A DNA stretch of 64,000 nucleotides from Mesorhizobium sp. WSM3862 (GTDB lineage Bacteria; Pseudomonadota; Alphaproteobacteria; Rhizobiales; Rhizobiaceae). Below, one piece after another: positions 51,535 to 60,419 of this stretch. Numbering within the stretch: position 1 is the stretch's first letter; every line of letters begins with the position of its first letter. Below the pieces are notes generated by a model that was not told the origin of the DNA, did no database searches, and was given only the letters and a program-made list of their open reading frames with translations. The position numbers were made by a program, and so were the translations under genes. The DNA lies in NCBI RefSeq assembly GCF_002294985.1, contig NZ_NSGE01000010.1, positions 62,001-126,000 on the forward strand. The letters run 5' to 3'.

Positions 51535-52548
51535 ATGCTGGAAAAATTCGAGCGTTACCCGCTCACCTTTGGACCCACTCCCATCGAGAAGCTCGACCGG
51601 CTCGGCGAGCATCTGGGCGGTAACGTGGAGATCTATGCCAAACGCGAGGACTGCAACTCCGGTCTGGCGTTCGGCGGAAACAAGCTCCGCAAGCTCGAAT
51701 ACATTATCCCCGACGCGATCGCATCGGATGCCGATACCCTTGTCACCATCGGTGGCGTGCAGTCCAACCACACGCGAATGGTCGCCGCCGTTGCCGCCAA
51801 GATCGGCATGAAATGTCTTCTGGTTCAGGAGAGCTGGGTTCCGCATGAGGATGTCGTCTACGACCGGGTCGGCAACATTCTCTTAAGCCGCATCTTGGGA
51901 GCAGAGGTGCGCCTGGTCGACGAGGGCTTTGACATCGGCATTCGCCATAGTTGGGAAAAAGCACTCTATGAGGTCAAGGCGAGGGGCGGCAGACCTTATG
52001 CGATACCAGCGGGCGCATCTGTTCACCCGAATGGCGGACTCGGCTATGTCGGGTTCGCCGAGGAGGTGCGCGCCCAGGAGAAACAGCTTGGGTTTGCCTT
52101 CGACTACATCGTCGTTTGCACTGTCACCGGTTCAACACATGCCGGCATGATCGTCGGGTTCGCCGAGAACGGTCGACGGCGCAACGTGATTGGTATCGAT
52201 GCCTCCGCCACGCCTACAAAGACAAAGGCGCAGGTGCTTCGTATTGCCCAACATACAGCGATGCTCGTTGAGCTGGGAACGGACCTCGTCGAGGCCGACG
52301 TGGTGTTGCTCGAAGACTATGCGTATCCGTGTTATGGCATTCCGTCCGAGGAAACCACGGAGGCAATCCGCCTGTGCGCTCGGCTCGAGGGTATGATTAC
52401 CGATCCGGTTTATGAGGGCAAATCGATGCAAGGGATGATTGACCTCGTCCAGAGAGATTTCTTTCCAGGCCGATCGCGCGTCCTCTATGTCCACCTCGGC
52501 GGCGCGCCGGCGATCAACGGTTACGGCTACACCTTTCGCAACGGCTGA
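51535..52548 (+). CDS. acdS: ACC deaminase
   Basis: A 337-residue PLP enzyme of the 1-aminocyclopropane-1-carboxylate deaminase family: YAKREDCNSGLAFGGNKLRKLEY with the PLP lysine, GGVQSNHTRMVAAVA, and TGSTHAGMIVGF. It splits the ethylene precursor ACC into 2-oxobutyrate and ammonia and so lowers plant ethylene. In Mesorhizobium loti acdS lies on the symbiosis island and needs NifA for expression in nodules. The ATG at 51535 has CGGAGAG upstream; an ATG at 51514 is in frame too. The gene looks intact. Confidence 0.95.
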   Translation: MLEKFERYPLTFGPTPIEKLDRLGEHLGGNVEIYAKREDCNSGLAFGGNKLRKLEYIIPDAIASDADTLVTIGGVQSNHTRMVAAVAAKIGMKCLLVQESWVPHEDVVYDRVGNILLSRILGAEVRLVDEGFDIGIRHSWEKALYEVKARGGRPYAIPAGASVHPNGGLGYVGFAEEVRAQEKQLGFAFDYIVVCTVTGSTHAGMIVGFAENGRRRNVIGIDASATPTKTKAQVLRIAQHTAMLVELGTDLVEADVVLLEDYAYPCYGIPSEETTEAIRLCARLEGMITDPVYEGKSMQGMIDLVQRDFFPGRSRVLYVHLGGAPAINGYGYTFRNG

Positions 52549-53633
52549 CGCTCGACAGGTTTTGACGCGCCGTGTCTGCCGTGACAGCGCTGCGCCAAGT
52601 TTGTCCGATGGCCGTTGGCAAACCGCAGTGGGCTGATAACTGCCGCCACCGTGGGGTCTGGCGCTCGCATGCTTACCAGTTTTTGCTTGTGCTCAATGTG
52701 GGCTGGAGCCGCATAAGAGACAGCAGACATGGCCGTTTAAGTTATTTGTCATTTAGCGGATGCGGCAATGATCGCCGTGAATCTGATAAATTGCAAACCA
52801 CGAAAGTGTTGTGCACGCGCTGAGGCATCTACTTGATCTGCTACGGAAGCTGTGACCAAGCGTGCTCGTGGTCGTGCTCGGCGAGCACATCGCCGGACAC
52901 CCTGGCGCGGAGGTGAACTCGGCCAGCAGGGGCGGGGAAGAGGCGCCCCCCGCGAGCGTGCCAACAGGCAGGTCGATATCCGGCCTCGGCTTAACAGGGC
53001 TTGCTTATAGCTATTGCGAGCGTTGACCAGACCGTCGTCCCTTCATCTGTCTTGACCGGAACGGCGCGTTCAGCCGGCGCGTCGTGGCCTTCGAGCGGAT
53101 TCGTCCATCTGGCGCTCTTTTAGACTCGTGCGGAGCAGGGGTTTGGGGCTACGACTTCACCGAGCCGCTCTGTAGGAAGGGGCGCCCAAGGGGAGGCGAC
53201 GATGAGATCAAGTTGTCCCCCCATCGCCTCTAAGTAGCTCTCAAGTGCCGACAGTCACATATCGGCCCTGCTTATCCCTCTTCCAGACCCAAGGTGGTTG
53301 ATCTTGAGGGTCGGAGACAATCTCTGCCTGAGCCTTCCCAGCCACACGGCTCGACTCGCCGAAGCTCTCGACACCTGCATCCTCTAAACCTTCGAAACCT
53401 GCCTCGACACGCTCCCGACAATCCTCAGGGAGGCTGCGATCACGTCAAGCTTGCGTTCCATCATTTTCTTCTCTTCTTCGCCACCGCGGGCGGTTGAGAT
53501 CTCCCCCTGCAAGCGTTTGTTCGATGGTGTGCTGATTGTTGGCCCGGAACGGGAACTCGCATCGAGCCATTGCCATCGCCCGCGCGCTCATCCGCGACGG
53601 CGGGCGCCGCCGCTACTTCAAGCGACAACGAGC
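52549..53633. other. No gene recognised
   Basis: About 1.1 kb after acdS without a gene I can support. Frames are short and without motifs; the region is flanked by IS debris. Confidence 0.5.
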
Positions 53634-53712
53634 GCACTGCTCGATCATCCCACATTATTGCGAGATTATCGAAATCGGACATGAATCCTGGCGCTTCAAG
53701 AACCGCGGCTGA
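53634..53712 (+). pseudogene. IS21 helper ATPase (IstB) remnant B
   Basis: The last codons of IstB are left: HYCEIIEIGHESWRFKNRG and stop. It resembles the end of remnant A near 46870-46915. Confidence 0.62.
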
Positions 53713-53793
53713 TCACCACATAGTCCAAGACGATCCCGCGCTCGCCGGGCTTCGCAACCCGGACCAGCTCCGCCCGGCGAGCGCTAAGCGCGA
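53687..53793. repeat. IS21-end repeat, copy B
   Basis: Second copy of the repeat at 46894-47003; begins CCTGGCGCTTCAAGAACCGC and ends CGCCCGGCGAGCGCTAAGCG. Confidence 0.6.
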
Positions 53794-54366
53794 CGCGCTG
53801 CAGCCAATTTTTGCCGGGGATATTCGCGGCGGCCAAGCAAGAGGGATACTCAAAGCAAAACTGGCTTATTATCGGTGTAGCACCGAGAAGGTGCTCTACT
53901 GGGCGCATTTGCAGGGCGCGATTGACAAATCCTTCGAGTGGGCCGACCTAGGCCAGAGAGCGATATCCGCAACATCGCTTCGCCGCACGCGCCTGCGCCG
54001 CGCCGGCTTACGCAGGCGCCGGCATCGATTGCCGATGAGGTCGTCTTCCGTCGCTTCAATGAATGGTGCCGCCATGCTGGTTATGGACGTGCATGGACGA
54101 TCTCCACATAAGGGCACGCTGGGGCATCAACCGCCTCTCGTCGAAACCACACAACCTCTCCTTTTTCTCGGCAGTACGCTCTACGCTCAATTCGACCGGG
54201 ATCAAGGATACAAACCGCAGCCTGCTCGCCATGGTGCTGCCAAAAAAACTCCACCACGCGAACGGCGAAGATCATCAAAGGTCGATGGTATGGAACAGCC
54301 CTTCGAAACGGCATCGAAGGCGCGTACCTGATCGTGCTAAACACCATCAAGAGAAGGAAACGATCT
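53794..54366. other. No gene recognised
   Basis: Mixed open frames, none with a known motif. Lies between IS21 and IS110 fragments. Confidence 0.45.
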
Positions 54367-54425
54367 ATGGAACAGATTGCCACCGTCGGCCTGGATCCGG
54401 GCGCTCACGTCAATTCATGGGAGGC
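54367..54425 (+). pseudogene. IS110-family transposase N-terminal remnant
   Basis: MEQIATVGLDPGAHVN matches the first residues of IS110-family transposases (MEQ..TVGLDLGK). It loses similarity after about 18 codons where it meets the end of queC. Confidence 0.5.
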
Positions 54426-55142
54426 CAAGGGTGCCTCTTTGCAGGATCGGAATTGCTCCCATCCTGCTGCGCGAAGATTACACTCGAAGCAGGTCCCGCA
54501 ACCGAAACCCCAGCTATGTCGATGCTCGCGGTCGCCGCTATAGCAGGTGTGACTTTCTTCGCAGATGAGCTTCACCAGCGGCTCGCCGCCCAGCGAATCC
54601 GCCAGCGCCCAGGTCTGCGCCTTGTCCAGCCGCATAAGGGGTGTGTGTATGACGAAACCCGTCTCCATTCCAAGGTTCAGGGCAAGTTGCATCGCTTTAA
54701 CTGCCTCATCTCGACAATCCGGGTAGCCGAAACGATCCATCTCGGACACGCCGATCACAAGGTGTTTTGCGCCAATCCGGTAAGCTATCGCGGCCGCAAA
54801 GCCGAGGAACAGAAGGTTGCGGCCAGGCACGAAGGTATTTGCTAGACCGTTCGCGTTCACTGCGAACTCGACGTCGCGCGTGAGCGCGGTATCACTTAAT
54901 TGGCCGAGCACGGCCATGTCAATCATGTGGTCCTCGCCTAGTCGTCCACCCCAGGCGGGAAAGTCTTTTCGAATGCGCCCGAGCAGGTATGGCCGCACAT
55001 CGAGCTCGATCCGGTGCTTCTGCCCATAGTCGAAGCCGATTGTCTCGACGCGCTCGAAGTTCTCCAGCGCCCAGGTCAGGCAGGTTGTCGAATCCTGCCC
55101 GCCGGAGAAAAGGACGAGTGCGGTTCCCGAATCTCGTTGCAT
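54405..55142 (-). CDS. queC: QueC, 7-cyano-7-deazaguanine synthase
   Basis: A 245-residue QueC. The ATP pyrophosphatase loop VLFSGGQDSTTCL and the zinc motif CGTCFECNLRAAGW with CYSGDREH are intact. It converts 7-carboxy-7-deazaguanine to preQ0 with ATP and ammonia. The ATG at 55142 lies just after the queD stop. It is the last gene of the iscA-nifU-orf-queE-queD-queC operon; its end is close to an IS110 fragment. The QueF, Tgt and FolE enzymes needed for complete queuosine are not in this window. Confidence 0.95.
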   Translation of the reverse strand: MQRDSGTALVLFSGGQDSTTCLTWALENFERVETIGFDYGQKHRIELDVRPYLLGRIRKDFPAWGGRLGEDHMIDMAVLGQLSDTALTRDVEFAVNANGLANTFVPGRNLLFLGFAAAIAYRIGAKHLVIGVSEMDRFGYPDCRDEAVKAMQLALNLGMETGFVIHTPLMRLDKAQTWALADSLGGEPLVKLICEESHTCYSGDREHRHSWGFGCGTCFECNLRAAGWEQFRSCKEAPLASHELT

Positions 55143-55146
55143 CAGG

Positions 55147-55500
55147 TCAACCCTCGTATTCAGCCCAGCACAGCGGCGTCTCATAGACCGTTACCGAGCA
55201 CATCTGGCCAATAAGCGGCTTGGTTTGGTTCCAGATCCAGACTGCAATGTTTTCCGCGGTCGGATTTTCGAGACCCTCAATCTCATTCAGATACTGATGG
55301 TCGAGACGTTGCAGAAGCGGTCCGAACACAGCCTCAACATCGAAGAAATCGATGACAAACCCCGTGTCTGGATCGACAGGCCCTTCCAGGCGCAGTTCCA
55401 CACGGTATGAGTGGCCATGCAAGCGGTGACAGCGGTGGGTCGCTGGCACGCGCGGAAGACGGTGCGCTGCCTCGAAGGTGAACACTTGCGTAATTTTCAT
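55147..55500 (-). CDS. queD: QueD, 6-carboxytetrahydropterin synthase
   Basis: A 117-residue QueD. Zinc ligands occur in FTFEAAHRLP and HRCHRLHGHSYRVEL, and the catalytic Cys/His/Glu set continues in DHQYLNEI and VYETPLCWAEY. It makes 6-carboxy-tetrahydropterin from dihydroneopterin triphosphate. The start at 55500 overlaps the queE stop by four bases. Confidence 0.94.
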   Translation of the reverse strand: MKITQVFTFEAAHRLPRVPATHRCHRLHGHSYRVELRLEGPVDPDTGFVIDFFDVEAVFGPLLQRLDHQYLNEIEGLENPTAENIAVWIWNQTKPLIGQMCSVTVYETPLCWAEYEG

Positions 55501-56132
55501 GGGATCCCGAGAAGCTTGTGGGTTTGCAGGCTCAAGCGCCAACGTGGGTTAGCAAGACAATAGGCCACTGCGGCGGCCGTATTCGCATCGCGCCCTGGCC
55601 CATCCATTGGCTGAAGCAAAAGGTGCTCAAACGAGAGAACTTCGAAATGTTCGGGCTCTGCGCCAATCTGAGGGTATACAAGCTTTAGCTCGTCCCCTGC
55701 CGTGACCACGAGGCGTGCATCGCATTTCGGACTGACGCACAGCCAGTCGATGCCGGCGAGCGCGGGAATGGTACCGTTGGTCTCCACGGCAATCTCAAAC
55801 GCCAAGGAATGCAGCGCTTCCAGGAGTTGTTTATCGATCTGGAGGAGGGGTTCTCCTCCGGTGAGCACGACGAGACGCTGCCCAGGTCCCCACCCGCGCC
55901 AGGTTTGCTCGACCGCCAACGCAAGCTCCCGCGCGTTGGCAAAATGTCCGCCACCGGGGCCATCTACCCCAACGAAATCAGTGTCGCAGAATCCGCAGAA
56001 TGCTCTTTCCCGGTCGCCTTCACGTCCCGACCAGAGGTTACAGCCGGCGAAACGACAAAATACGGCAGCTCGCCCGGCATTTCGTCCTTCACCTTGAAGA
56101 GTGTAGAAAATTTCCTTGACCGCATATGACAT
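55497..56132 (-). CDS. queE: QueE, 7-carboxy-7-deazaguanine synthase
   Basis: A 211-residue radical SAM enzyme. KEIFYTLQGEGRNAGRAAVFCRFAGCN at the start and a modified cluster motif (C-x14-C-x2-C ending FCGFCDTDF) are the QueE hallmarks, followed by VLTGGEPLLQ. It contracts 6-carboxy-tetrahydropterin to 7-carboxy-7-deazaguanine. The ATG at 56132 overlaps the stop region of the preceding 78-residue frame. It shares an operon with iscA and the nifU-like gene. Confidence 0.95.
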   Translation of the reverse strand: MSYAVKEIFYTLQGEGRNAGRAAVFCRFAGCNLWSGREGDRERAFCGFCDTDFVGVDGPGGGHFANARELALAVEQTWRGWGPGQRLVVLTGGEPLLQIDKQLLEALHSLAFEIAVETNGTIPALAGIDWLCVSPKCDARLVVTAGDELKLVYPQIGAEPEHFEVLSFEHLLLQPMDGPGRDANTAAAVAYCLANPRWRLSLQTHKLLGIP

Positions 56133-56135
56133 TGC

Positions 56136-56372
56136 TCAGGCGGCCTTCGAGTGAGCAATGGAACATCTGTGCCGGCTTCTGAGACGCGGCAAAAGGTGGG
56201 AGATGATCCGCCGCACGCTTTCCAGCTCGTTCCACCGTCGGGGCCTGATGCGGAAAACCCGCTCGGCCGAACTCCACGCGGAATCAGGTTTCGGCGGGTG
56301 GAAGCGGTGGGGAAGGGTCTCTGGTTCCTCGAAGCCTGTCACCACGAGAAACGCCGCCATCACGTCGCTCAT
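56136..56372 (-). CDS. Hypothetical 78-residue protein
   Basis: A small frame coupled at both ends: its ATG overlaps the nifU-like stop and its stop precedes queE by three bases. The start MSDVMAAFLVVTGFEEPETL is followed by a basic C-terminal half (RIRPRRWNELESVRRI, SHLLPRLRSRHR). No family recognised. The tight packing argues that it is translated, or is the trace of a longer gene. Confidence 0.45.
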   Translation of the reverse strand: MSDVMAAFLVVTGFEEPETLPHRFHPPKPDSAWSSAERVFRIRPRRWNELESVRRIISHLLPRLRSRHRCSIAHSKAA

Positions 56373-56827
56373 GGTGATGACGCCTTGACGAGGACCAGGC
56401 GTGAGAATCCTGGCGTCTCCTCGAAAGCCTGGCTCACAGCACGGAAGAACTCGCTCATCAGCCGCAAGCCGCGCTCCAGAATGAGGCGGTCGAGCGATGA
56501 GTATGGGGCCGGCGGCATGGCGCCGAGAAAATCCGCCATGTCCTCATCGGCGATCTGAAGGGCTTCATCGATGGTCTTGCCGACGATGAATTCGGCAAGC
56601 GGCGAGGAAGCGGTTATGTCCGAGCCGCGGCGGAAGGTCTGGAACGTTGCGGCGGAGATCGTCTGCGTCTTACGGTCGAAAGCCATCGTCAATTTCAGCC
56701 CATCGCCGTAGGCGACGGCGCCGACCTTGCCGGCCGCTTTGGGGATGTCCAAAGCGCCGACATTGTTGGGGTTGATGAAATAGACCTTGTCGCTGATGAG
56801 GCAGACGTCGTCTTTATCATCCCGCAC
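56369..56827 (-). CDS. NifU-like scaffold lacking all cluster cysteines
   Basis: A 152-residue protein clearly of the NifU/IscU N-terminal family: SDKVYFINPNNVGAL, GLKLTMAF, FQTFRRGSDITASSPLAEFIVGKTIDEAL and ADFLGAMPP. The three cysteines that hold the cluster in NifU are changed: AVAYGD in place of SLSCGD, TFRRGS in place of TFGCGS, and PYSSLDR in place of MHCSVMG. It should not assemble clusters in the usual way. I prefer a GTG start at 56827, after the iscA stop; an ATG at 56881 would overlap iscA. It lies in the iscA-que operon. Whether it is a regulator, carrier or decaying gene is open. Confidence 0.8.
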   Translation of the reverse strand: MRDDKDDVCLISDKVYFINPNNVGALDIPKAAGKVGAVAYGDGLKLTMAFDRKTQTISAATFQTFRRGSDITASSPLAEFIVGKTIDEALQIADEDMADFLGAMPPAPYSSLDRLILERGLRLMSEFFRAVSQAFEETPGFSRLVLVKASSP

Positions 56828-56853
56828 GGCGCCGATCCTTGTCGTTATCGCGC

Positions 56854-57174
56854 CTAGCCGAAGGACTTGCCGCAGGCGCATCTGTCCCGCGCATTGGGAT
56901 TGTCGAAGACAAAGCCCGAGGACTCCAGGTTCGTCACGAAGTCAACGGTCATGCCGGCGAGATGGGGCTGGGAGCTTGCGTCGATGAACACCTTGACCCC
57001 GTTCGCCTCCATGATGGCATCGCCCTCGCGCGAGACGCTTTCCAGACCCATCTGGTATTTGAGGCCGGCGCAGCCGCCCGGCTCGACCATGATGCGAAAG
57101 CCTTCCGATGGTTCGTCGGCGCGGGAAAGCGCGGCCTTGACGGCGGCGACAGCGTTTTTAGTGAGCGTGATCAT
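56854..57174 (-). CDS. iscA: IscA/HesB-type iron-sulfur protein (nif-IscA)
   Basis: A 106-residue A-type carrier. The three conserved cysteines are in PGGCAGLKY and the C-terminal CACGKSFG. Nif-linked IscA proteins carry iron or clusters to nitrogenase partners. It begins MITLTKNAVAAVK and is the first gene of the unit. A sigma-54 promoter lies 38 bases before the ATG and an exact NifA site about 100 bases before it. Confidence 0.93.
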   Translation of the reverse strand: MITLTKNAVAAVKAALSRADEPSEGFRIMVEPGGCAGLKYQMGLESVSREGDAIMEANGVKVFIDASSQPHLAGMTVDFVTNLESSGFVFDNPNARDRCACGKSFG

Positions 57175-57211
57175 GGACTATTTTCTCGCTGATGCGTTCG
57201 CAAGCCACGCT

Positions 57212-57226
57212 GCACAGAACGTGCCA
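57212..57226 (-). promoter_or_regulatory. Sigma-54 promoter of iscA-nifU-queEDC
   Basis: On the minus strand TGGCACGTTCTGTGC, GG-N10-GC. Confidence 0.85.
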
Positions 57227-57271
57227 GAGAGGAAATTGGATTAAAACAACGGGTTGGCTGATTTTGCGGCC

Positions 57272-57287
57272 TGTCTCACATCCAACA
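57272..57287. promoter_or_regulatory. NifA site of iscA-nifU-queEDC
   Basis: TGT-CTCACATCCA-ACA, exact, 46 bases above the -24 element. A second near-match, TGT-CGGATGTCCG-ACT, follows at 57291-57306. Confidence 0.84.
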
Positions 57288-57306
57288 ATTTGTCGGATGT
57301 CCGACT

Positions 57307-58154
57307 GACTGAAACCTTCCGTACAAAAAGCGGCATCGGACAATCGCCAATGTCTCGCCTGAGCCAGCCTGCGTTTACGATCATATGAATGTGGACCGGA
57401 TGGGAATATTTCAGTCGTGCTGCGCTCCAAAAGCCCCGCCTTCGTCACCACCGGTTCGGTGGCGAACACCGTGTTTGTCGATGACGCTTCGATCGTGCCT
57501 TCTCGAAGCAGGCGCTTTCCGCGTCAACTCGTGATGGCGAACAACACTCGCGTGCTCGGCCTGTGGCCGCAGCGCGGCCGTCGCCCCGCGAGGGCCGACT
57601 GAGGTATTGTAATTCCCGTCAAGCCAGGTGGGCCAACGCGCCCCCAAGGGAACGGCCCAATCACCGGCACGGCGACCACGGCTTCGATTAGAGGGCGCGC
57701 CGGTCAGCTCCAGTTCTGGCGAAATCGCGGTCTGGCTCGTCCGCGCTCCAAAACGAAACTCGAGCGAGCACCGGTCTCGCCGTCACATCGAAGGAGAGAA
57801 TTCGCTATCTGTTACAGCTACTCGTGGCCAAGGATCCCGTGACGGCCCTGATAGAAAAATACCCAAGCATCGTGTTTTCAATCATGCTGGCAAACCGCGG
57901 TGGTTATGTCATTGGCCCCCGTCAACAACCCCGCCGATAGAGTTCCCGCAAGGCGGGTGCCGACTGTCCGCTATCCCTATCCAAAGCGTTGCAACAGATT
58001 CGTCAAACAAGTTTACAGACTCTTTGCGAATGCAAGTCGCTGACCATGCTACTTCAAGTCCGAGATTGGCCGTATCGTCCAACTCAACGGTTTGCAATGC
58101 GTGAACAGAGAACCTGCAACGTTGATCGCAAGCCGCATACAGAGAGGCCCTTTA
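57307..58154. other. No gene recognised
   Basis: About 850 bases before the aminotransferase. Short frames without known motifs. No sigma-54 promoter or nod box was found facing the aminotransferase. Confidence 0.5.
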
Positions 58155-59414
58155 ATGGATATCGACATTTTTGCAGCTTACGAGTCTAACGTTCGTCGCT
58201 ATGGACGATCGTTTCCAACGGTCTTTAAAAAGTCACTTGGGGCGACAATCTGGGACGAGTCCGGCAAGCCCTATATTGATTTCCTTGTAGGGTCGGGCGC
58301 GCTCAACTATGGTCATAATAACCCGGGTATCATGGCGCCAGCAATCGAGTATCTTGCCGAGCAAAATATTGTCTTGTCTCTTGATATGTATACGGCCGCA
58401 AAGCGTGATTTCATCAAAGTTTTCGTCGAGTCGATCCTGAAGCCTCGGGGCCTTTCTTACAAGATACAGTTTCCTGGGCCGACGGGGACAAACGCTAACG
58501 AAGCGGCGTTGGCGCTGGCGCGAAAATATACCGGCCGCTCGAGTGTCATGGCCTTCACCAATTCGTACCATGGCATGTCGCTCGGCTCCTTGGCGGTGTC
58601 GGGTTCAGCGTCCACCAGGCAGCTTGGCGGCGTTGCTCGCCACGATGTAATCCGTGTCCCTTATGAGAACTATCCGAACCAGACTTTCGATTCCGCGAGT
58701 TACATTGACCACGTGTTGGGCGACCCGGGCAGCGGGATAGAAAAGCCGGCCGCAATCATCCTGGAGCCCATCCAGGCCGAAGGGGGCATGAACACCGCAT
58801 CAGCACCATGGCTCTCAGAAATTCAGCGCATTTGCCGTAAGCACGATGTGGTTTTCATCGTAGATGACATTCAGGCAGGTTCGGGACGAACGGGCGATTT
58901 CTTCTCGTTCGAGTTCGCGAAAATCGAGCCCGACATCGTATGTCTTTCAAAATCCCTAAGCGGTTCAGGCAACCCGCTGTCTATAGTTCTGATTCGCCCC
59001 GACATGGACATATGGAAGCCGGGAGAACATAGCGGTACCTTTAGAGGGAATAATCTCGCCTTCGTGACTTCGGCGGCCATGTGCACAATGTGGTCCGATA
59101 GGCAGTTCACGACAGCCGTCGAGCGGACGGCCGTCAAACTGCAAGAACACCTTGATCGCCTCGTTGCGAAATTCCCTAAGTGCATCGAACAAAAGCGCGG
59201 CCGTGGTCTGATGGCCGGCCTCAAGTGCCGTTCACAGGCCGATGTTGGCCGTGTGCACGATGTCGCGTTCGAAAACGGCCTGCTGATCGAATCCTCGGGG
59301 CCAAATCGCGACGTCATCAAAGTCCTTCCCCCGATAACCATCTCAGATGATGAACTCGATCACGGCATTGCCATCCTCGATCAGGCCCTACAGGAGAAAA
59401 CCAATGGCGACTAA
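58155..59414 (+). CDS. Class III aminotransferase, diaminobutyrate type
   Basis: A 419-residue PLP enzyme resembling diaminobutyrate-2-oxoglutarate aminotransferase (EctB/RhbA type): DFLVGSGALNYGHNNP, FPGPTGTNANEAALALARKYTGR, SYHGMSLGSLA, and PLP lysine in CLSKSLSGSGNPLS. It would move an amino group onto aspartate semialdehyde or a similar aldehyde. The ATG at 58155 has GAGAGG upstream and starts the conserved part. It overlaps the next gene by 11 bases. Ectoine or siderophore partners are not nearby, so its product is probably handed to the oxygenase. Confidence 0.9.
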   Translation: MDIDIFAAYESNVRRYGRSFPTVFKKSLGATIWDESGKPYIDFLVGSGALNYGHNNPGIMAPAIEYLAEQNIVLSLDMYTAAKRDFIKVFVESILKPRGLSYKIQFPGPTGTNANEAALALARKYTGRSSVMAFTNSYHGMSLGSLAVSGSASTRQLGGVARHDVIRVPYENYPNQTFDSASYIDHVLGDPGSGIEKPAAIILEPIQAEGGMNTASAPWLSEIQRICRKHDVVFIVDDIQAGSGRTGDFFSFEFAKIEPDIVCLSKSLSGSGNPLSIVLIRPDMDIWKPGEHSGTFRGNNLAFVTSAAMCTMWSDRQFTTAVERTAVKLQEHLDRLVAKFPKCIEQKRGRGLMAGLKCRSQADVGRVHDVAFENGLLIESSGPNRDVIKVLPPITISDDELDHGIAILDQALQEKTNGD

Positions 59415-60246
59415 TCAAGTAGGTCAAACGCCGGCCATCTCGCCTCTCACGATCAAGGAACGAACCGGCTCGATCAGCACTGCGGAAATCATTTCGGTCC
59501 TGAAAGGAGAGATCACGGCTCTGCACATCAGCCAAGCTTTCAGCACCGAAGTAGCCGAGGAGATCACCGCGAATTTTTTTGCGAGTCCGGGTCTTAACGA
59601 GCGCAAAGATGGTGTCCCCGGACAATATGTCGGCGCTTCCCACTATAGGAAGGATGCAGCCACCTATTTCAGGCAGGCAGAAAATGCGCGGCCGCACGTT
59701 GAGGCTCTTTTTGGCAATCTAGTTGACCCGGTCCGAGCATTATTCGAAGCGCTGAAGCGGGAGCTTCACAAACAGGGCATCGAATTGCGGCTGGCCCGTT
59801 CGGAACACGGTCAGGCAAACGTCTGTCGCGCTCTCAGTTGGTCTGGCAGCGGCACATTTTCCTTGGACCCCCACGACGATGTCGCTCAAGTGCTACGTGC
59901 TGGGAACGATTACGAGCTCTCTGCGGTGGCACACAATACCGTCGCCGCCCTCAACTTCTACCCCAGCATGTCCGAGGAAGGTGGCAATCTGCGGCTCTGG
60001 AGCCACAAGCCGACAGTCGACGACCGAGAGTCGCAGGGCGTGGAGACCACGGGCTATCCCTATTCAGCAGTCTATCTAAAGGATGTGCCGTGTCGCGACA
60101 TTCAGCTCAAGGCCGGGGACATCGCCTTACTTGACGGCGGTTTCGTTCATGGGGTCACTGGCCAATCAGGGCACGGAAAGCGTCGCGTGCTTCTGAACTG
60201 CTTTTTCGGATTTGCGCGGCCAGATCTTGTTCTCTGGTGGACCTGA
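59404..60246 (+). CDS. 2-oxoglutarate/Fe(II)-dependent oxygenase
   Basis: A 280-residue oxygenase. The iron ligands H157 and D159 (DPHDDVAQVL) and H249 (GGFVHGV), with an Arg pair at 260-261 for 2-oxoglutarate, are visible. The Asp shows it is a hydroxylase type and not a halogenase, which would have Gly or Ala there. The substrate may be the amino acid made by the aminotransferase it overlaps. ATG at 59404. Not assigned to a named subfamily. Confidence 0.82.
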   Translation: MATNQVGQTPAISPLTIKERTGSISTAEIISVLKGEITALHISQAFSTEVAEEITANFFASPGLNERKDGVPGQYVGASHYRKDAATYFRQAENARPHVEALFGNLVDPVRALFEALKRELHKQGIELRLARSEHGQANVCRALSWSGSGTFSLDPHDDVAQVLRAGNDYELSAVAHNTVAALNFYPSMSEEGGNLRLWSHKPTVDDRESQGVETTGYPYSAVYLKDVPCRDIQLKAGDIALLDGGFVHGVTGQSGHGKRRVLLNCFFGFARPDLVLWWT

Positions 60247-60419
60247 CGTGAATGTCTGACCGACACCTCAGCGCATCACATCGGCTGTCAACGGAGCGTC
60301 AGCGGGGCGGCAGCAGTGGCGTCAGAGGTGCCGTGGAGGCGGCTCGAGCCGGATCGGCTTGTGTTCGTCGACGAATGGAACCGCGCGCCTTGTCTGACCA
60401 GCTCTTTTTGTTACCCGGG

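Noticed and set aside
59404..60246. Halogenase of the BesD type
   Set aside because: The iron-ligand Asp is present (HDD), which fits a hydroxylase and not a halogenase.
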